Source: Chinchilla lanigera (Eukaryota; Chordata; Mammalia; Rodentia; Chinchillidae). Taken from it: a DNA stretch of 64,000 nt. The notes under the pieces are model-generated. The model saw only the letters and a program-made list of their open reading frames with translations, was not told the DNA's origin and did no database searches. The stretch is taken from NCBI RefSeq assembly GCF_000276665.1, contig NW_004955484.1, forward strand, positions 5,598,520 through 5,662,519. Direction: 5' to 3'. Below, piece by piece: positions 24,305-35,680 of this stretch (position 1 is its first letter; the number at the start of each line of letters is the position of its first letter). A program made the position numbers and the translations under genes.

Positions 24305-27214
24305 CTGTGGGGAACGACAGAAGGTGAGAATCAGAGGCCGGGCTCACAGGCCGGGACCCACCCAGCCCTCCACCACCCTTAACTGGGGTCCAAGGAGAAC
24401 AAGGTCACACTGCAGGTATCAAGGCTCTGCTAGTTGGAAAACAAACAAAGTCCACTTGAGGTGTTTGACTCGTTCTTATGAACATTCTGAGATTTGTGGA
24501 AGGCTTTGTGTTTTCCTTCTTCAGGAAAAAAAATCACATAGGAAAAGTGGTGGAACATAGCCTCTTGAATTATTTCAATTCATCCCCTTTTCGGGATTTG
24601 AGAAAAGTTAGAAACCAGTACCATTCGCTGGATAAAACAAAAACTAAAACTCTAGACCCCTCCAAAATTGGAAATCAGAGCTGCAATCTATAATACAAAG
24701 CCTTTGAGAACCAATGTGGCATGATTTTGGGAAGCAGACTGAGATGGGCAATGAACCAAGAGGGTCAGCTCAGAGTCCCTAAAAAGGGTCTGAGAAAGGG
24801 TATCCCACCCTCTCCACCCTTGTCCTTTTCGGCCCATCATCACCCTGCATAAACCAGGAACGGGCTTCCCTGCACTGTGGGAAGTTAACACGGCCAGTTC
24901 TTATATCACATGAAAGCCTTGGAAGGCGCGGTCTTCCCTCTATTACCTAGCGCACACAGTCACACAGAAATCTGAGCAGCGGCTTCTATTTTCCGCCTTT
25001 CCCCTTAATACATACACCCCCAACCCCTAACTTATATTTAAACTTGACCTTTTACATGGTTTTTTTTTCAGTGATTGATTAGAATCCAAGTTAGTGGCTC
25101 ATCCAGAAAGAATTTTTTAAAATGATTTTCTTATTTACACTATACAGGCACCCCAAGTGAAAAGACAGACTGCATGTGAAGTCTATGGACAGTCTAGTCA
25201 CAGAAATGTTCCGCACACGCATTCCAGAAGGCTTAGGAGGCTTCCTGCTTGTCGTCTCTCTTGCCATCTCCCCTGGTGAGAAGAGGCATAACTAGGACAT
25301 TCTTTTTAGGATGAAAGAAAAAAAGAGAAAGAAGGGAAAAAAAAAAAAACCACCCACACTCCATCCCTTAGTGCGGACGAAGGGCAGGCAACATCCACAA
25401 AACACACACGGTGTTCAGTCAAAGTAAAAACTGCCCAGAGGGTAAGAGAAGGAGCAAACATATATTTGTTTATGATGCCAACCACCTGAAGCATCAAATC
25501 TTCTCCACTTTTTAAATTTAACCTCAGCGCATCAATATGGCTCTAAAGAGAAATTCAGCTGTCACTTGCTGGGTGCCTGAGTGAAAATTAGAAGTCCTCA
25601 GAACAAGCAGAGGAAGTAAGTCCCTGTTCCTATTCCAAGCTCTTAAGATGAAATGCAAATCAGGACAAAGCAGGGAAGGGTGAGATAAGCCAGCTTGACA
25701 AGGAAGCCAAAACTCCCATGAAGAACCACACCTCAGAGAAACATCACCAGCGCTCTGGAATCTCCCTGTCCAGGAGACTAGAAGGAACTAATTTAGCCCC
25801 CAAGTGCAGGAACCTCAGCGGATGTAAAGGGAGTTAGTAGGGGAGCTCCTTTAAGTACAAACTTAAGTCTCTAGTCTTGAGCTCCACCAGCTAAGTAGGT
25901 TTGGAAGCACACACTGGCATGAGTCCACCCAGAAGTGCATCCTGAGAGAGGCATTTAGATTAGATGGCACATTCTAGAACCATAGGGCCTCTGGTGAGCC
26001 TCACACAGTACCCTGTGGCTGCCTGGCTACCTGCGAAACACACAGATGTGACCCCACAAGCGAACCCTTCCTCAGTGCTGTGCTAACCTTTAGAGAATAA
26101 AGGGATGTTTCAGAGGATGTGCATATGGCCTCCAGCCTAACATCCGGTCTATAAGCAGCCGTGGATCCAACATCATACCAGACCAGGGGGTGCCAACCCT
26201 CTCCTTAAGGTCTTCTGGAAAGGAAGAATACCCAAGAGCAGTACCTGTCTGACAGAACTAAAGAGTAAGTTCTATCAAAGGAAGCATAAGAATAATACCT
26301 TTACAAAGTGGGAATGTATTTCACAGAAACCATTATTCCCCTCTGAAAAACCCAATATTATCCAAAAACATCTACAGCTACCCTACAAGTGACCCAAAGA
26401 AGAAAATCAGCAGAGCTGCAGAGAGAACAAAAAGCTACAGCTCCTTGCATTTGCATAAGTCACTTTCTCCTTCCGAGGTCATCCAATTTTAATTACAAGC
26501 CCTATGGACACTTCTTGTCCCAACACCCACTAAGGCTTCCAGCAGAAAGCATCTGAAACGCTCATCATCTCAGCAGATCTCATGGCCTGAGGAAGGTACA
26601 GAATGTCTCCAGAGACAAGTGGTGACACTGGAGACTCAAGAGCCCTTCCCAATGGAGCTGGAGAAGGTCCTTATAAGGAAGAGCTCTATTCTCCTTAAGA
26701 TATAGAGTGTGTCTCTTCTAGAACACAGGGAGGCATTCTTCTGCTTCCTTTGCACCTAACTTAACACTCAGGACAGTGCCTGATATGAGGTGCAAGAGCA
26801 AAACACTTTTCCACTTCTCAATTCAAGCTGTAGTTACTGGTTCTAAAGATAATTAAAAAGACCTTCCTTTGACCTAACGTGAACCATTCATTTTCTGCAT
26901 CACTGTTCCACTCACATTATGTCTAGTTTACTCCTAAGGCCTCTGTCATATCTCTAGACTAGAATACTGCAATTCCTTTTGACTTAAAAACAAACAAAAA
27001 ATCTTAGAGCAGTGGTGCCCATTTCCCAGTGCACATGGCTCACTCGGGACAATTAAGAGGATGGATCCCTATGCCTCCATGGTTAACCAGTTGGCAAAAC
27101 ATCTTCAGATCATTTGGCAATAAAAGATCAATAGGTTAATGTTTCAAAATGGGAAACAAGATTAAAGTATCATGAATTCAAAGTGAAATATATATCAGGA
27201 AAAATAAACTGAAT

Positions 27215-27273
27215 GCTTTGAAATGTAACTCATCAGCAACAATTAGCACTAAAACACAACACAAATGAAGACC
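27215..27273 (+). repeat. 59-bp direct repeat, copy 1
   Basis: Matches 28208-28266 at 48 of 59 positions without gaps; shared core gcaacaattagcactaaa. Confidence 0.85.
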
Positions 27274-27823
27274 TACAAGCTGGTGAGGTTTAGCTTCCTT
27301 GCATTGAGGTGATCAATCTGCAGCTCACAGGACATCTACCCTTTTTACTGAACATTATAACAAAACAAGAAGTTATGTTCCTTATATTTTTAACTGCATT
27401 ATACATGTTCTATGCAGCCCAAGACAAATCATGGCCCAGGAAAGGCAAAAGTTTGCGTTTCCCAGAACCATTCCAGAGTAAAGGTACTTGCTCACAGTTT
27501 GTTGCTAGGAACAACTTATCTCCATGTTAGTTATGGGACACTGTTCAACTCAGGCCACTGCCGCTGGTTCTAAGTTAGTAGAGTCACATGATAGAACACA
27601 GGCAGGGTCTTCCTTCCAAGGCACACAAGGCTGGGGTCAGGAGAAGCCCAACCATCATGCTGGTTCTCATGAAAACACTACTTTGTAGACTTTCAGGCTA
27701 AAAAGCAGCTCTCCTAAAAGAGGTTATGACTCTTTCTACCTACAGAGCTTCAATTTCAGCATCTAAACCCTATATACTCTTGGTCCTATTTTAGATACTA
27801 TTAAACCAGTTGGTAAGAGTTGG

Positions 27824-28207
27824 TGTTATGCGTTTGAACAAGTGTCCCCCAAAGGCACATGTGTTAAAGACATGGTCCCTAGCTTGTGACACTGCCGGAA
27901 GGTGATGGAACCTTAACAGATGTGGGACCTCGTTGGAAATCTGGCTGTGTGGGGATGTACCCTTGAAAGGGATCCTGGGGTCCTGGTTCTTGCTCTCCCT
28001 CCCCTTTTCACTTGCTGGCTACCAGGAGACGAGTAACTTCCCCCACCATGTGCTCCCACCGTGATATATGGTCTCACTGCAGGTGCAAAGCAATGAGAGG
28101 CACTGAGCAGGACTAAAACCTTCAAAACTGTGCGCCAAAATAAGCCTTTTCTCTTTATAAACTGATTGTCTCAGGCATTTGTTACAGTAAGAGAAAGCCA
28201 GCAGACA
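27824..28207 (+). mobile_element. Solo LTR of the ERVL-MaLR class (MLT1/MST-like)
   Basis: Landmarks: gtgtcccccaaaggcacatg, ggaaggtgatggaacctt, gtacccttgaaagggat, ccaccatgtgctccc, ccaaaataagccttttctct. It begins TG. No internal region or second LTR was seen and no open viral gene remains. Subfamily is not resolved. Confidence 0.82.
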
Positions 28208-28266
28208 CCCTTAAAATATAACTCAAGGGCAACAATTAGCACTAAACTGCCACACAAATGAAGACC
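28208..28266 (+). repeat. 59-bp direct repeat, copy 2
   Basis: Second copy of 27215-27273. It starts where the MaLR LTR ends. Confidence 0.85.
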
Positions 28267-28627
28267 AGAAAGAGCCAACTCAACCTCTTTAAGGCACAGT
28301 TGTGTCTCATGGTAACAAAAGCTTCATTAGCCAAACATCTAACTGCCATTAAAACTTGGCTTTCTTTGATAGACAATTTTACAATTTATTCATTTTTCAT
28401 CTATCACACCACTCATTACAATGTCCCCAGGGCAATTTAATTCCCAATTAATTCCCAACTACTCTAATAACCAACAACTAATGCAAACTAAGAAAGAAAA
28501 AGACCACATCTCTTTCATCAACACCCTCATAAATACACAGAGCACAGTGAGAAGTCTCTCTGGGTGGTTCCCAGCTCAGCATAGAAGCAGCCTTCAGTTA
28601 TATGAACAAGGTATGCTATGGTTTCAA

Positions 28628-28708
28628 ATTCCTCTTATTGAGATGATTGTCCCTATTTAAATTATTTGAGATAATTGTCCCGATTCCTCTTATTGAGATG
28701 ACTATCCC
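28628..28708 (+). repeat. Short tandem array of a 26-bp unit
   Basis: attcctcttattgagatgat... occurs at 28628-28653 and 28683-28708, with a partial diverged unit at 28662-28681 between them. Confidence 0.85.
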
Positions 28709-29111
28709 AGCTAGTTTCCTGTAAGTTTCAATAAATATTTAATGGAGCCCAAAAGTTGTGAGTGATTATGGTGATTTTTCAAATTGAGAAAGAAAGGAGA
28801 GAATGAGAACAGAAAGGACGGTTGAGGTTGACCAGAAGCCAAAAACTAGAGGAAACACTTAAAATTTTAATCCCAGTCCTACATAGCCGGAGTACAATCA
28901 CGGCTCTGTTGAATACGTAAAATCTTCCATATGTACACACACAATTCAAGAGATTCTTGAGGGAAAACATTCAATTGTAAGATACTCCTTACACAAATCA
29001 ACTCAAGCAGAGAAAAACCAAGTGGATCAACAGGACTACTCTCAGCCTAGTGTCCATGTTCCCCAGTGACACTCCTTTCACGAGAGCAAACAAACACGCG
29101 GAAAGCCTCAC

Positions 29112-31830
29112 CTAGAGCAGGTGTCATGGCGGCCATGGGCCCGGCGGGATCCAGCTGGAATCCACTCATCATGAACTGGGCATCCGAGGCAGCACTGTCC
29201 ATCTTCAGGTTGGGCAGGTTCATGTTCTGGGCCAGGTAGTATTGGTAGAGCTCAGCCTCAGCGGGTGAGGGCAGGCTGCCGAGACCCAGGTGGCGGTTGT
29301 GTTGGATTTGGGTCATGTTCTGCTGTAGCAGCATCATGTTATGCATGTGCTTCTCACTGGTCATGTGGATGCGGAGGTTCCTAGCTACGTTGGTCTCATA
29401 ATCGCACACCTCACACCGCCATGTGGGTTTGGTTTTTGGTTTGGTGGGCGAGGGGGCCCCGCAGGAACTACTGATGTTGGCTGCTGCGGCCGCCGCTGCC
29501 GCTGCTGCCGCCGCCGCCCCAGCAGTGTGGCTGAAGACCTGCTCCCCCCCTCCATTCTGCAGGTTCTGCATGTTGTTGAGATGCTTGTCGGACTGCATAT
29601 GAATACTGAGGTTGCCTTTGGTAGTTGTGGAGTAGTTACACACCTCGCAGCGGAAAGGCTTGTAACCACAAGTGTAGCTCTCACCTCGTGCCAACCGGGG
29701 GTGGGGCTGCCCGCTTTTGCAGTAGACGCAGGAGCCCCCCGGCTCCGGGTGCTTCTCCTTCATGTGTGCCTCCAGCGTCTGCTGGTACTTATAGTGCCAG
29801 TTGCACTTGGGGCACTTGAGTGTCTTACACGAGTTACGAGAATGCATCATGGTCATGTGGCCGCCCAGGGAGCGGGAGGAGCCCAGGACCGTGTCACATT
29901 TGGGGCACTCTACGCCACTCCCCGAGGGGCACTCCCCAACCCCAAGCTCGCAGAGGGAGCCAGCGTGCTGGTGATGTGGGACAAAGCCCCCATCATCGCC
30001 CTCTGTGCTTTCATTTGGTTCTGGTGCTGTGGCATTGTCTTTATTGGCACTTTCATCAGTGAAGTCCAGCCTCCTGCTGCCCTCTGCCACATTGGCCCTG
30101 ACGCCCTCACTGTTAAAGCTTAAACGATTCCTCCTGTTCGCACCATCAAAGACAACAAAGGAAGAAGCGGAATTAGAACTAGTAGAAGCTGTGCCCCTCG
30201 ACAAGGTCTGGAGCACATTAGGCATTAAGGGGGAGTTAGAAATGCTTTGGTTTGAGAGAGCAAGGTCCTTTTTGCTGCTACCACCTGCTGCTGCCCCAGA
30301 CTCCTCAGCGGGCCTGTCCTCCAGCTCGTCGTCCAACTCACTTGGAAAGAGTCCTTTGCAACCCTCGTCTTCCTCCTCCTCCTCTTCCTCTTCCTCCTCT
30401 TCCTCTTCCTCCTCCGCCTCTTCTTCCTCTTCTTCCTCCTCCGCCTCCTCCTCCTCGGCTGGCTCTGCTTTCTCGGAGAAGCAATCCGGATCGCCCATTT
30501 CTTGCTTCTCTCCTTCAGCTGCCCCAGAGTCCTTGCCCTCTGAGGATTTGGTAGGACTGGAAGCCAGAGGCCCCAGGGGGACTGAGGTAATGGGGGTCTT
30601 CAGGACCGAGCTGGTGAGCCCGCCAAGGTTCAAGAGGGTGCTGGGGGCCAAGAGACCAGCCTGGGGCTGCTCAGGGCCAGCGGCAGGGCCAGCTGGGAGA
30701 GCCTCCTCCCCTTCCATTCGAATGCCACTAAATTTACCATAAAAACTGTGTCCGGGGCCTATGAGGTTAGCTGTGGAAACTAAAGGGTGTTGAAAGTTTT
30801 TGTTTTTTGGTTCCAGAAAACTTACAAGGGGTTCTTTGTCTTTGCCAATCCCTTGGATGATAGCGGAGATGTTCTTATTGCTAAGAATTTTCCGCTCGTC
30901 TTCACTCAGGGTCATTCGATGGTCGTGTACCGCGTGGGTCACAAACGAACGGACGTACCCGAAGGAGAGTTTGCACAAGAAACACATCAGGATGGGCTTC
31001 CTCTTGCCGTAGAGCACAAAGCCATCGAATTTGGACAGGTCCACATTGTTGGGAACATCTTTGGATACACAGGAGCTTTTGGCAGAACCGTCGCTGTTCA
31101 GGTAATCCTTGTTGCTTTTGTGTCGCACGTCAAAAACGCGGAAGCTGTGCAGGACGGGGCTGAGCCCCGCCAGGGCTGAGGTATTCGGGAACGCCTGGTC
31201 TGAGCCCTCAAACCATTTCCCGAAGGATGAGGCTATGTGGAAAGTGTTGATGATCTGCGGGTAGACGGGTGCAGCACACGAAGGGTCCCCCTGCTTGCCC
31301 CCCGCCCCGGGGAGCGAGTTCAGGAAGAGCGAGGGGAGGGGCCCGCTGCCGCTGCCACACGCGCCCCCGCCCTGGGTCAGCTGGCTCAGGCTCTCCACGA
31401 TGTACGCGGAGCCGTCGGGCTGGTAGACGATCTCGCCAGCCAGGTTCTCCACGTCGCTCTCCTCCTCGCCCTCCTCACTGGTGTCGCTGGCGCTCTCCTC
31501 TCGCGGGGCCGGCGGGGGGCGCGCGCCGGGGCAGTGGTGCTCCATGTAGGTCTGCAGGCTGGCGAAGGAGGCCGAGCACTCGTTGCAGCTGACCTCCTTG
31601 CTGGCGGGCTCGGCGGGGGGCCCGGCCGAGGGCGCGCTGCTCTCCGCCAGGCGCTCATTGAAGGGGGCCCTCAGGCCGTCCAGGGGCCCGTGGCTCTCGC
31701 CAGTGGGCTGCTCCATGCTACTGGGTTTGTCGGGGAGGTGGGTGCTGTTGAGTTCAGTCCATTGCCGGTGCTGAGGGATACCGCACCCATTGTCCTTCCC
31801 CGAGACGACGGGCGAGTCACAGCCTTCCAT
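29112..31830 (-). CDS. ZFHX3: ZFHX3 (ATBF1) coding exon 2: start codon and residues 1-906
   Basis: This exon encodes the N-terminus of the zinc-finger/homeobox transcription factor ZFHX3, a nuclear AT-motif-binding regulator of differentiation, circadian output and cardiac rhythm. The translation is almost identical to the mammalian protein from the first residue ([17 protein letters not shown]). C2H2-type fingers visible are C82/C85/H98-H99 (weak), C283/C286/H299/H304, C642/C645/H658/H663, C673/C676/H689/H694, C728/C731/H744/H750 and C806/C809/H822/H828. Between them lie an acidic Glu tract (459-489) and a 13-residue Ala tract (772-784). The start is chosen by homology and by a strong context (A at -3, G at +4). 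The coding part is 2719 nt, so it ends after the first base of codon 907 at a TAG|GTGAGG donor. Unspliced translation would add about 20 unrelated residues and stop near 29047. The reading frame is intact, with no frameshift or stop. All homeodomains are encoded by later exons outside the window. Confidence 0.98.
29479..29517 (-). repeat. Ala tract of ZFHX3 (13 Ala)
   Basis: Residues 772-784 are 13 consecutive Ala, using mixed gcg, gca and gcc codons, between the fingers at 728-750 and 806-828. In my recollection the human tract is interrupted by a Val, so this copy is purer. Mixed codons suggest slow rather than slippage-driven growth. Confidence 0.85.
30364..30456 (-). repeat. Acidic Glu tract of ZFHX3 (GAG/GAA repeat)
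   Basis: Residues 459-489 are almost pure Glu with two Ala and one Asp, encoded by mixed GAG and GAA codons. The purine-only coding strand is a length-polymorphism hotspot. The tract also exists in the human protein, so it is ancestral. On the plus strand it creates a spurious poly-Ser frame. Confidence 0.9.
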
Positions 31831-31855
31831 GGTAAGGCCTGCGTGGAGCTTTCAT
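31817..31855 (-). promoter_or_regulatory. Upstream ORF overlapping the ZFHX3 start codon
   Basis: An ATG 25 nt before the main ATG (context g at -3, a at +4) opens a 12-codon frame reading [12 protein letters not shown]. It runs out of frame across the main start and stops at a TGA 12-14 nt inside the ZFHX3 coding sequence. Ribosomes using it would bypass the main ATG, so it could damp translation. That role is inference; the ORF is directly visible. Confidence 0.6.
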
Positions 31856-31876
31856 TGCACCCAGTACGGATCGGAC
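31831..31876 (-). other. ZFHX3: ZFHX3 exon 2 5' UTR segment and splice acceptor
   Basis: On the minus strand a long C/T tract (about 31881-31915) leads to cccttcag at 31877-31884, so the exon starts at 31876. The remaining 46 nt before the start codon are 5' UTR. The first, non-coding exon and promoter must lie more than 32 kb upstream, outside the window. The acceptor is read from sequence and was not confirmed by transcript data. Confidence 0.85.
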
Positions 31877-33639
31877 CTGAAGGGCGGAGGCAAGGGGGGA
31901 GGAGGGAGAGAGGGGAAAGAGAGAGAGAAAGGAAAGAGGTTAGGAGGGCCGAGGCTAAGGTCCCGCGCAAGGAGCGCTCTAAGAGGCTTCTGTCCACACC
32001 CACAACACAGAGCCCACAGGGCAGAGGGCCGGCCTGGGGACATGGCCCGAGCCGGCCAGCACAGAGGGTGGCAGTGCCCGTGGGCATGACGGCCGGGTCC
32101 GAACACAAGCCGGGGGCATGGAGGAAGGCAATCGGGAGCGTGCCTCTCCGCCTTCATGCTACCGGCACCCTGCCTTGAAGACCAGTTTGAATTTGCATTC
32201 TGCGCCAGCACAGCCTGGCGCTGCTCCAGTGAGCCACTGGGAGCAGGGCTGTTCTTCCTCAGCCCTCCAGGAGGTCACAGCATGGAGGCCCCGGGGCACA
32301 GTCCACCCTGCCTCATGCTGTCGATGGGACAGAGCACCACGGGGAAGGGACAGGAGGAAGACAGCGAGCACCCGCAGGAAAAGGATGTAAGACTGGAGTC
32401 GTGCACTGATTTGACAAATCACTGTTATTGCTCTGACTGGCCTCGTGTCTAGCTGGAGAAGTTCAAAGGTCACAGAGGCCTGTGAGGCTCAGGGGACAAG
32501 AGCACAGGCCTGGACACCCCTTCACAATCCCCAACAGGGCCAATGCCAGCAACCCGCCTCTCCAGGTCTCAGAAGCATCAATTACATTTGACAAGCAGTA
32601 AAATTGAGGAGTTAAACCCCAAAATAAGCCTAACACCACCCTGATCACCAAACAAAAGAGAACACAGGTCCCCAAATTCCCTTGTCCTGTGCCCCAACCT
32701 GGGACTTGACTGACTGCAGACTAAAATTATGCAGGTGCAAAGCGTGAGCTTCATATTTCTAGTAAGAACAGACCAGATTCCCAATCTGCCAACTCCCCCT
32801 CCGGCAGCTCTGCCTCACCCCGTCTGGAGGGAGCCCGTTCACCACGTGCTTGGTGGGTTTTGCTATCAAGGATCTTAGCGCAAGCCGAGACGGCAGCTGG
32901 GCTCAGGGAGCCCCGGTTCCACACCTGCCTCTTAGTTATTAGTCACTACCCAAGCAGCTGTCCTGTAGCCCTGGGGCTTTTCCGTTTCCGACTCCAAAGT
33001 GCCACTGAGCTGAACTTGCCCTCTGAGACCTTGTGTCCCTGAGGAAGCCAGCCTCAGATCACCAGCCACCTGGCTCCTGTGGCAATATCATCACAGGGGC
33101 CTTTCTTCCATCTCAGCGCTGCTCCTACAGGCAACTCAGCACCTCCGCAGCCCTGATTTCTCCTCCGCAGATCCTTGGCCATCCTTCCCAGGCTCCTCCT
33201 TCCTGGAGAACACTTGGCGACGCCTCCACCCTCTCCTCATTCATACACAGCACGTGAAGGTTTTGGCTGTGCTTGGTCTCTCCCCACCCCCTACACCCCT
33301 CATCTTCTCGTTCTTTTTTCGTTTCTCCATTCTTGACTACACAGTGAGCCAACAGCTCCCCCTCGGGAAAAGATAGGGAAGGCAGGTTTACCAGAAGTCT
33401 CAGGAGAAATAACTTTTTGGAAGAATGTACCATGATTTGTTTAAAACGCACATACACACACAATCAGCTTTCAATTTGTAATCTCGGACTCCGTGACAAC
33501 AAAGGTCTGTGTACGTTAGGAAAGATGCGTTCCTTTGAAACAGACATGACGATGCCAGCCCAAACCCAACAGCAAATGCAATGGGACTTCTTGCAAGGCT
33601 TAGCTGGGATACAGGTGAGAATCCAGGGTGGCTCTTCTA

Positions 33640-33920
33640 AAGGATGCTTCTGATTGGCCAGATGACATCTGATTGACAGCTCAGGCCACAAAGGTTGGCA
33701 GGCCTGAAGGGGCGGGAGGGTTAACAGCCCGATTGTAAAATCAATGTCATAAATGCTTGGTAAGTTACAGGAACATGCAGGAAGGGGAGGCCACGATTGA
33801 TAAAGGAGAACAGCTTTGATGCCGCACCAGGGACTTGTTTATCGACAGCAAAGCCAATCTCCTCTCCAGCCTGGGCTGGGCCAGAGAAACCTGCAAGCGT
33901 TTACCAATTAATTGGTGGGC
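33640..33920. promoter_or_regulatory. Candidate enhancer: PBX-MEIS decamer and homeodomain palindrome
   Basis: TGATTGACAG (33670-33679) is the exact consensus for PBX-PREP/MEIS heterodimers. ACCAATTAATTGGT (33903-33916) is a perfect 14-bp palindrome with two TAATT-type homeodomain half-sites. A forkhead-like tgtttatc and several gattgat/attgg motifs lie between. The block is 1.8-2.1 kb upstream of exon 2 and free of repeats. Function is inferred from motifs only. Confidence 0.35.
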
Positions 33921-34214
33921 TTTTCTTGCTCTGCTCTCTCCTTCCTCCTCCTCTTCCACAAACTATCCAGCTAAATAGCTGGGCCTCTTTAAAACTCCCT
34001 AACTTTCTAGGCCAAAGCAGGTGTCAAGAAATGACACTGTGACTACCTGTGGGAGACAGATGACTCTGTGGTGGTCACGCTAGGGGCCACTCATTCACAG
34101 CAGGTAATCACCTGTTAAGACACAGGTGAAAAAGAACCCCTTTTCTGGATCCACGCTGCCTGCTCTGGGCCTCCTTTCCAGGAATGCTGGCCACGAAGAC
34201 AGCAGAACCTTTGA

Positions 34215-34320
34215 CAACTTTGCTAATAAGCAAAGTGTGGTTCGTGGACAGACAGCCTCATCCTCACCACCGAGCTTGTGAGAAATGCAGATTCCCAGCA
34301 ACTCCATGGCTCCATCACAA
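34215..34320 (+). mobile_element. MER5A-like hAT (Charlie) fragment
   Basis: gcaaagtgtggttcgtggac ... gagcttgtgagaaatgcaga matches the recalled MER5A consensus in order. Confidence 0.7.
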
Positions 34321-35274
34321 TCTGCCTTTTCACAGCATCCCCAGGTAACCGGAATTACAGCTGGAGACACTCTCTGCTTCACATCTTTACCAAGTGGCCA
34401 GCGTGTCTGTGCTTGGCACCTGTATCACTAGGTAACGAGGGAAAGATGGCTTCATGCCTACCCCCACCGGCCCCTGGGAGGTGCGGGGATAATGATGGAC
34501 AAGGGGGACTGGAGCAGTGACATGAAGAAATCTCTTCATCCTGCCTCATCCTGCAGCTCAAGGACCTCAGGCACCCACCATTCTCCCACCCAGCCGGCCG
34601 TCGCGCTCACTCTGTTTATCAGCCAGTCAATAAGAAAAAGGTAGTTCTTACTTAAGGAGGCAGAAGTCAACTCGGCAGGTCGATCAGCACTCTGTCTGTA
34701 AACATGGTTTCCCGTAAAATCAATGATCTTCAGTTACAGAGGGCAGCCTGGGAACCGAGTGGGTCCCCGCACTTTCACAGGCAGCCCCTCCGCACAGCCA
34801 GCATTCACACACCCCTTCCAGCCCCCGGCTCCATGCCTGGACCCTGCCCCTCACACACCCTCGACCCCTCCTGCAGCAGCTTGCGTATCCTTCTGCTGCT
34901 TACACCCACAAACTCCCTTCAGTGTCCTGGTGTGCAAATCACAACCCCCACTACTGTTCTTGAACATGGTATTATTTTTATTTAAGAATTCAGCTACATT
35001 TTAATAGAGTACATCTCTCCAATGACAAAGTTCAAGTGAAGACAAAAAAGTGATCTCACTGGCATTCATTCTCGTGCGTGCTCTCCTCCTCAGAGTTGAA
35101 ATCTGCCATCGGACAAGCAATCTTGTGCAGAAAAATTCTATCACCTTCATCAAGAAACCCCCTACCTGTGTTCATCTTCCAAGTGGAAGTCTCATCCCTT
35201 ATAGCCCACTGAATCTTTACAACTATCAGCCTCTGCTTTTCAAATCTTGCTCAGAAGGATGAAAGTCCACCATG

Positions 35275-35410
35275 TTATTTGGGCAGTGTGACACACACCT
35301 GTAATCCCAATGCTTGGGAGCCTGAGTCAGGAGGATCTTGAGTTTAAGACCTGCCCAGGCTACAAAGAGAAACCCTCTCTCAAAAAACAAAACAGAACAA
35401 AACAAAAAAC
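35275..35410 (+). repeat. B1 SINE, plus strand
   Basis: cctgtaatcccaatgcttgg ... aggctacaaagagaaaccct and a CAAAA tail. Confidence 0.82.
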
Positions 35411-35639
35411 TCCCCTCGATTGCTCTTAGGGTCTGCATCAGGCAAGATATCTGTCTCCCTCTGTAAACTAAAGAGATGTGCTACAAATTTCGATGGGATT
35501 CCTTGAAGAAGACGGGGCTAGGTAAAATCCAACAGTTCTGGGAAGGACAGGGAGGGGTGCAGTTATGAGGAAGGGGAGGAGGCTCCCGCTGTTGCTCCAG
35601 CTCCCAGAGAATTAAACATGAACAGTCGCACTGTGTAAT

Positions 35640-35680
35640 TTTAAATTGTTAATTAGCACAGGGTTAATTAGGCGGTCCTT
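35640..35680. promoter_or_regulatory. Paired TTAATTAG homeodomain sites
   Basis: TTAATTAG at 35649-35656 and 35664-35671, same orientation, 15 bp apart, in AT-rich unique DNA. Possible homeodomain-bound element; evidence is motif only. Confidence 0.3.

Larger units (their letters stand above)
24305..29111 (-). other. ZFHX3 intron 2 (complete, 4807 bp)
   Basis: The intron is bounded by a GTGAGG donor at 29111 and a ccccacag acceptor at 24305. Between about 24310 and 27200, and again from 28710 to 29100, I recognise no young SINE or gene. The middle holds a MaLR LTR (27824-28207), flanking 59-bp direct repeats and a small tandem repeat. Low repeat density could reflect regulatory constraint. 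Confidence 0.85.

Noticed and set aside
28628..28708. Regularly spaced short repeats that might suggest a CRISPR array
   Set aside because: Only two full units and a partial one, AT-rich, in a vertebrate intron; an ordinary tandem duplication.
29047..29111. Readthrough of exon 2 into intron 2 as a truncated isoform
   Set aside because: The frame adds about 20 residues and stops, but no polyadenylation signal was seen close downstream and the donor is strong.
30005..30742. 245-codon plus-strand ORF rich in Ser
   Set aside because: The poly-Ser comes from reading the Glu repeat of ZFHX3 on the wrong strand.
31237..32178. 313-codon plus-strand ORF over the 5' half of exon 2
   Set aside because: It is the antisense shadow of GC-rich ZFHX3 coding sequence. 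It has no recognisable domain and the minus frame matches a known protein.
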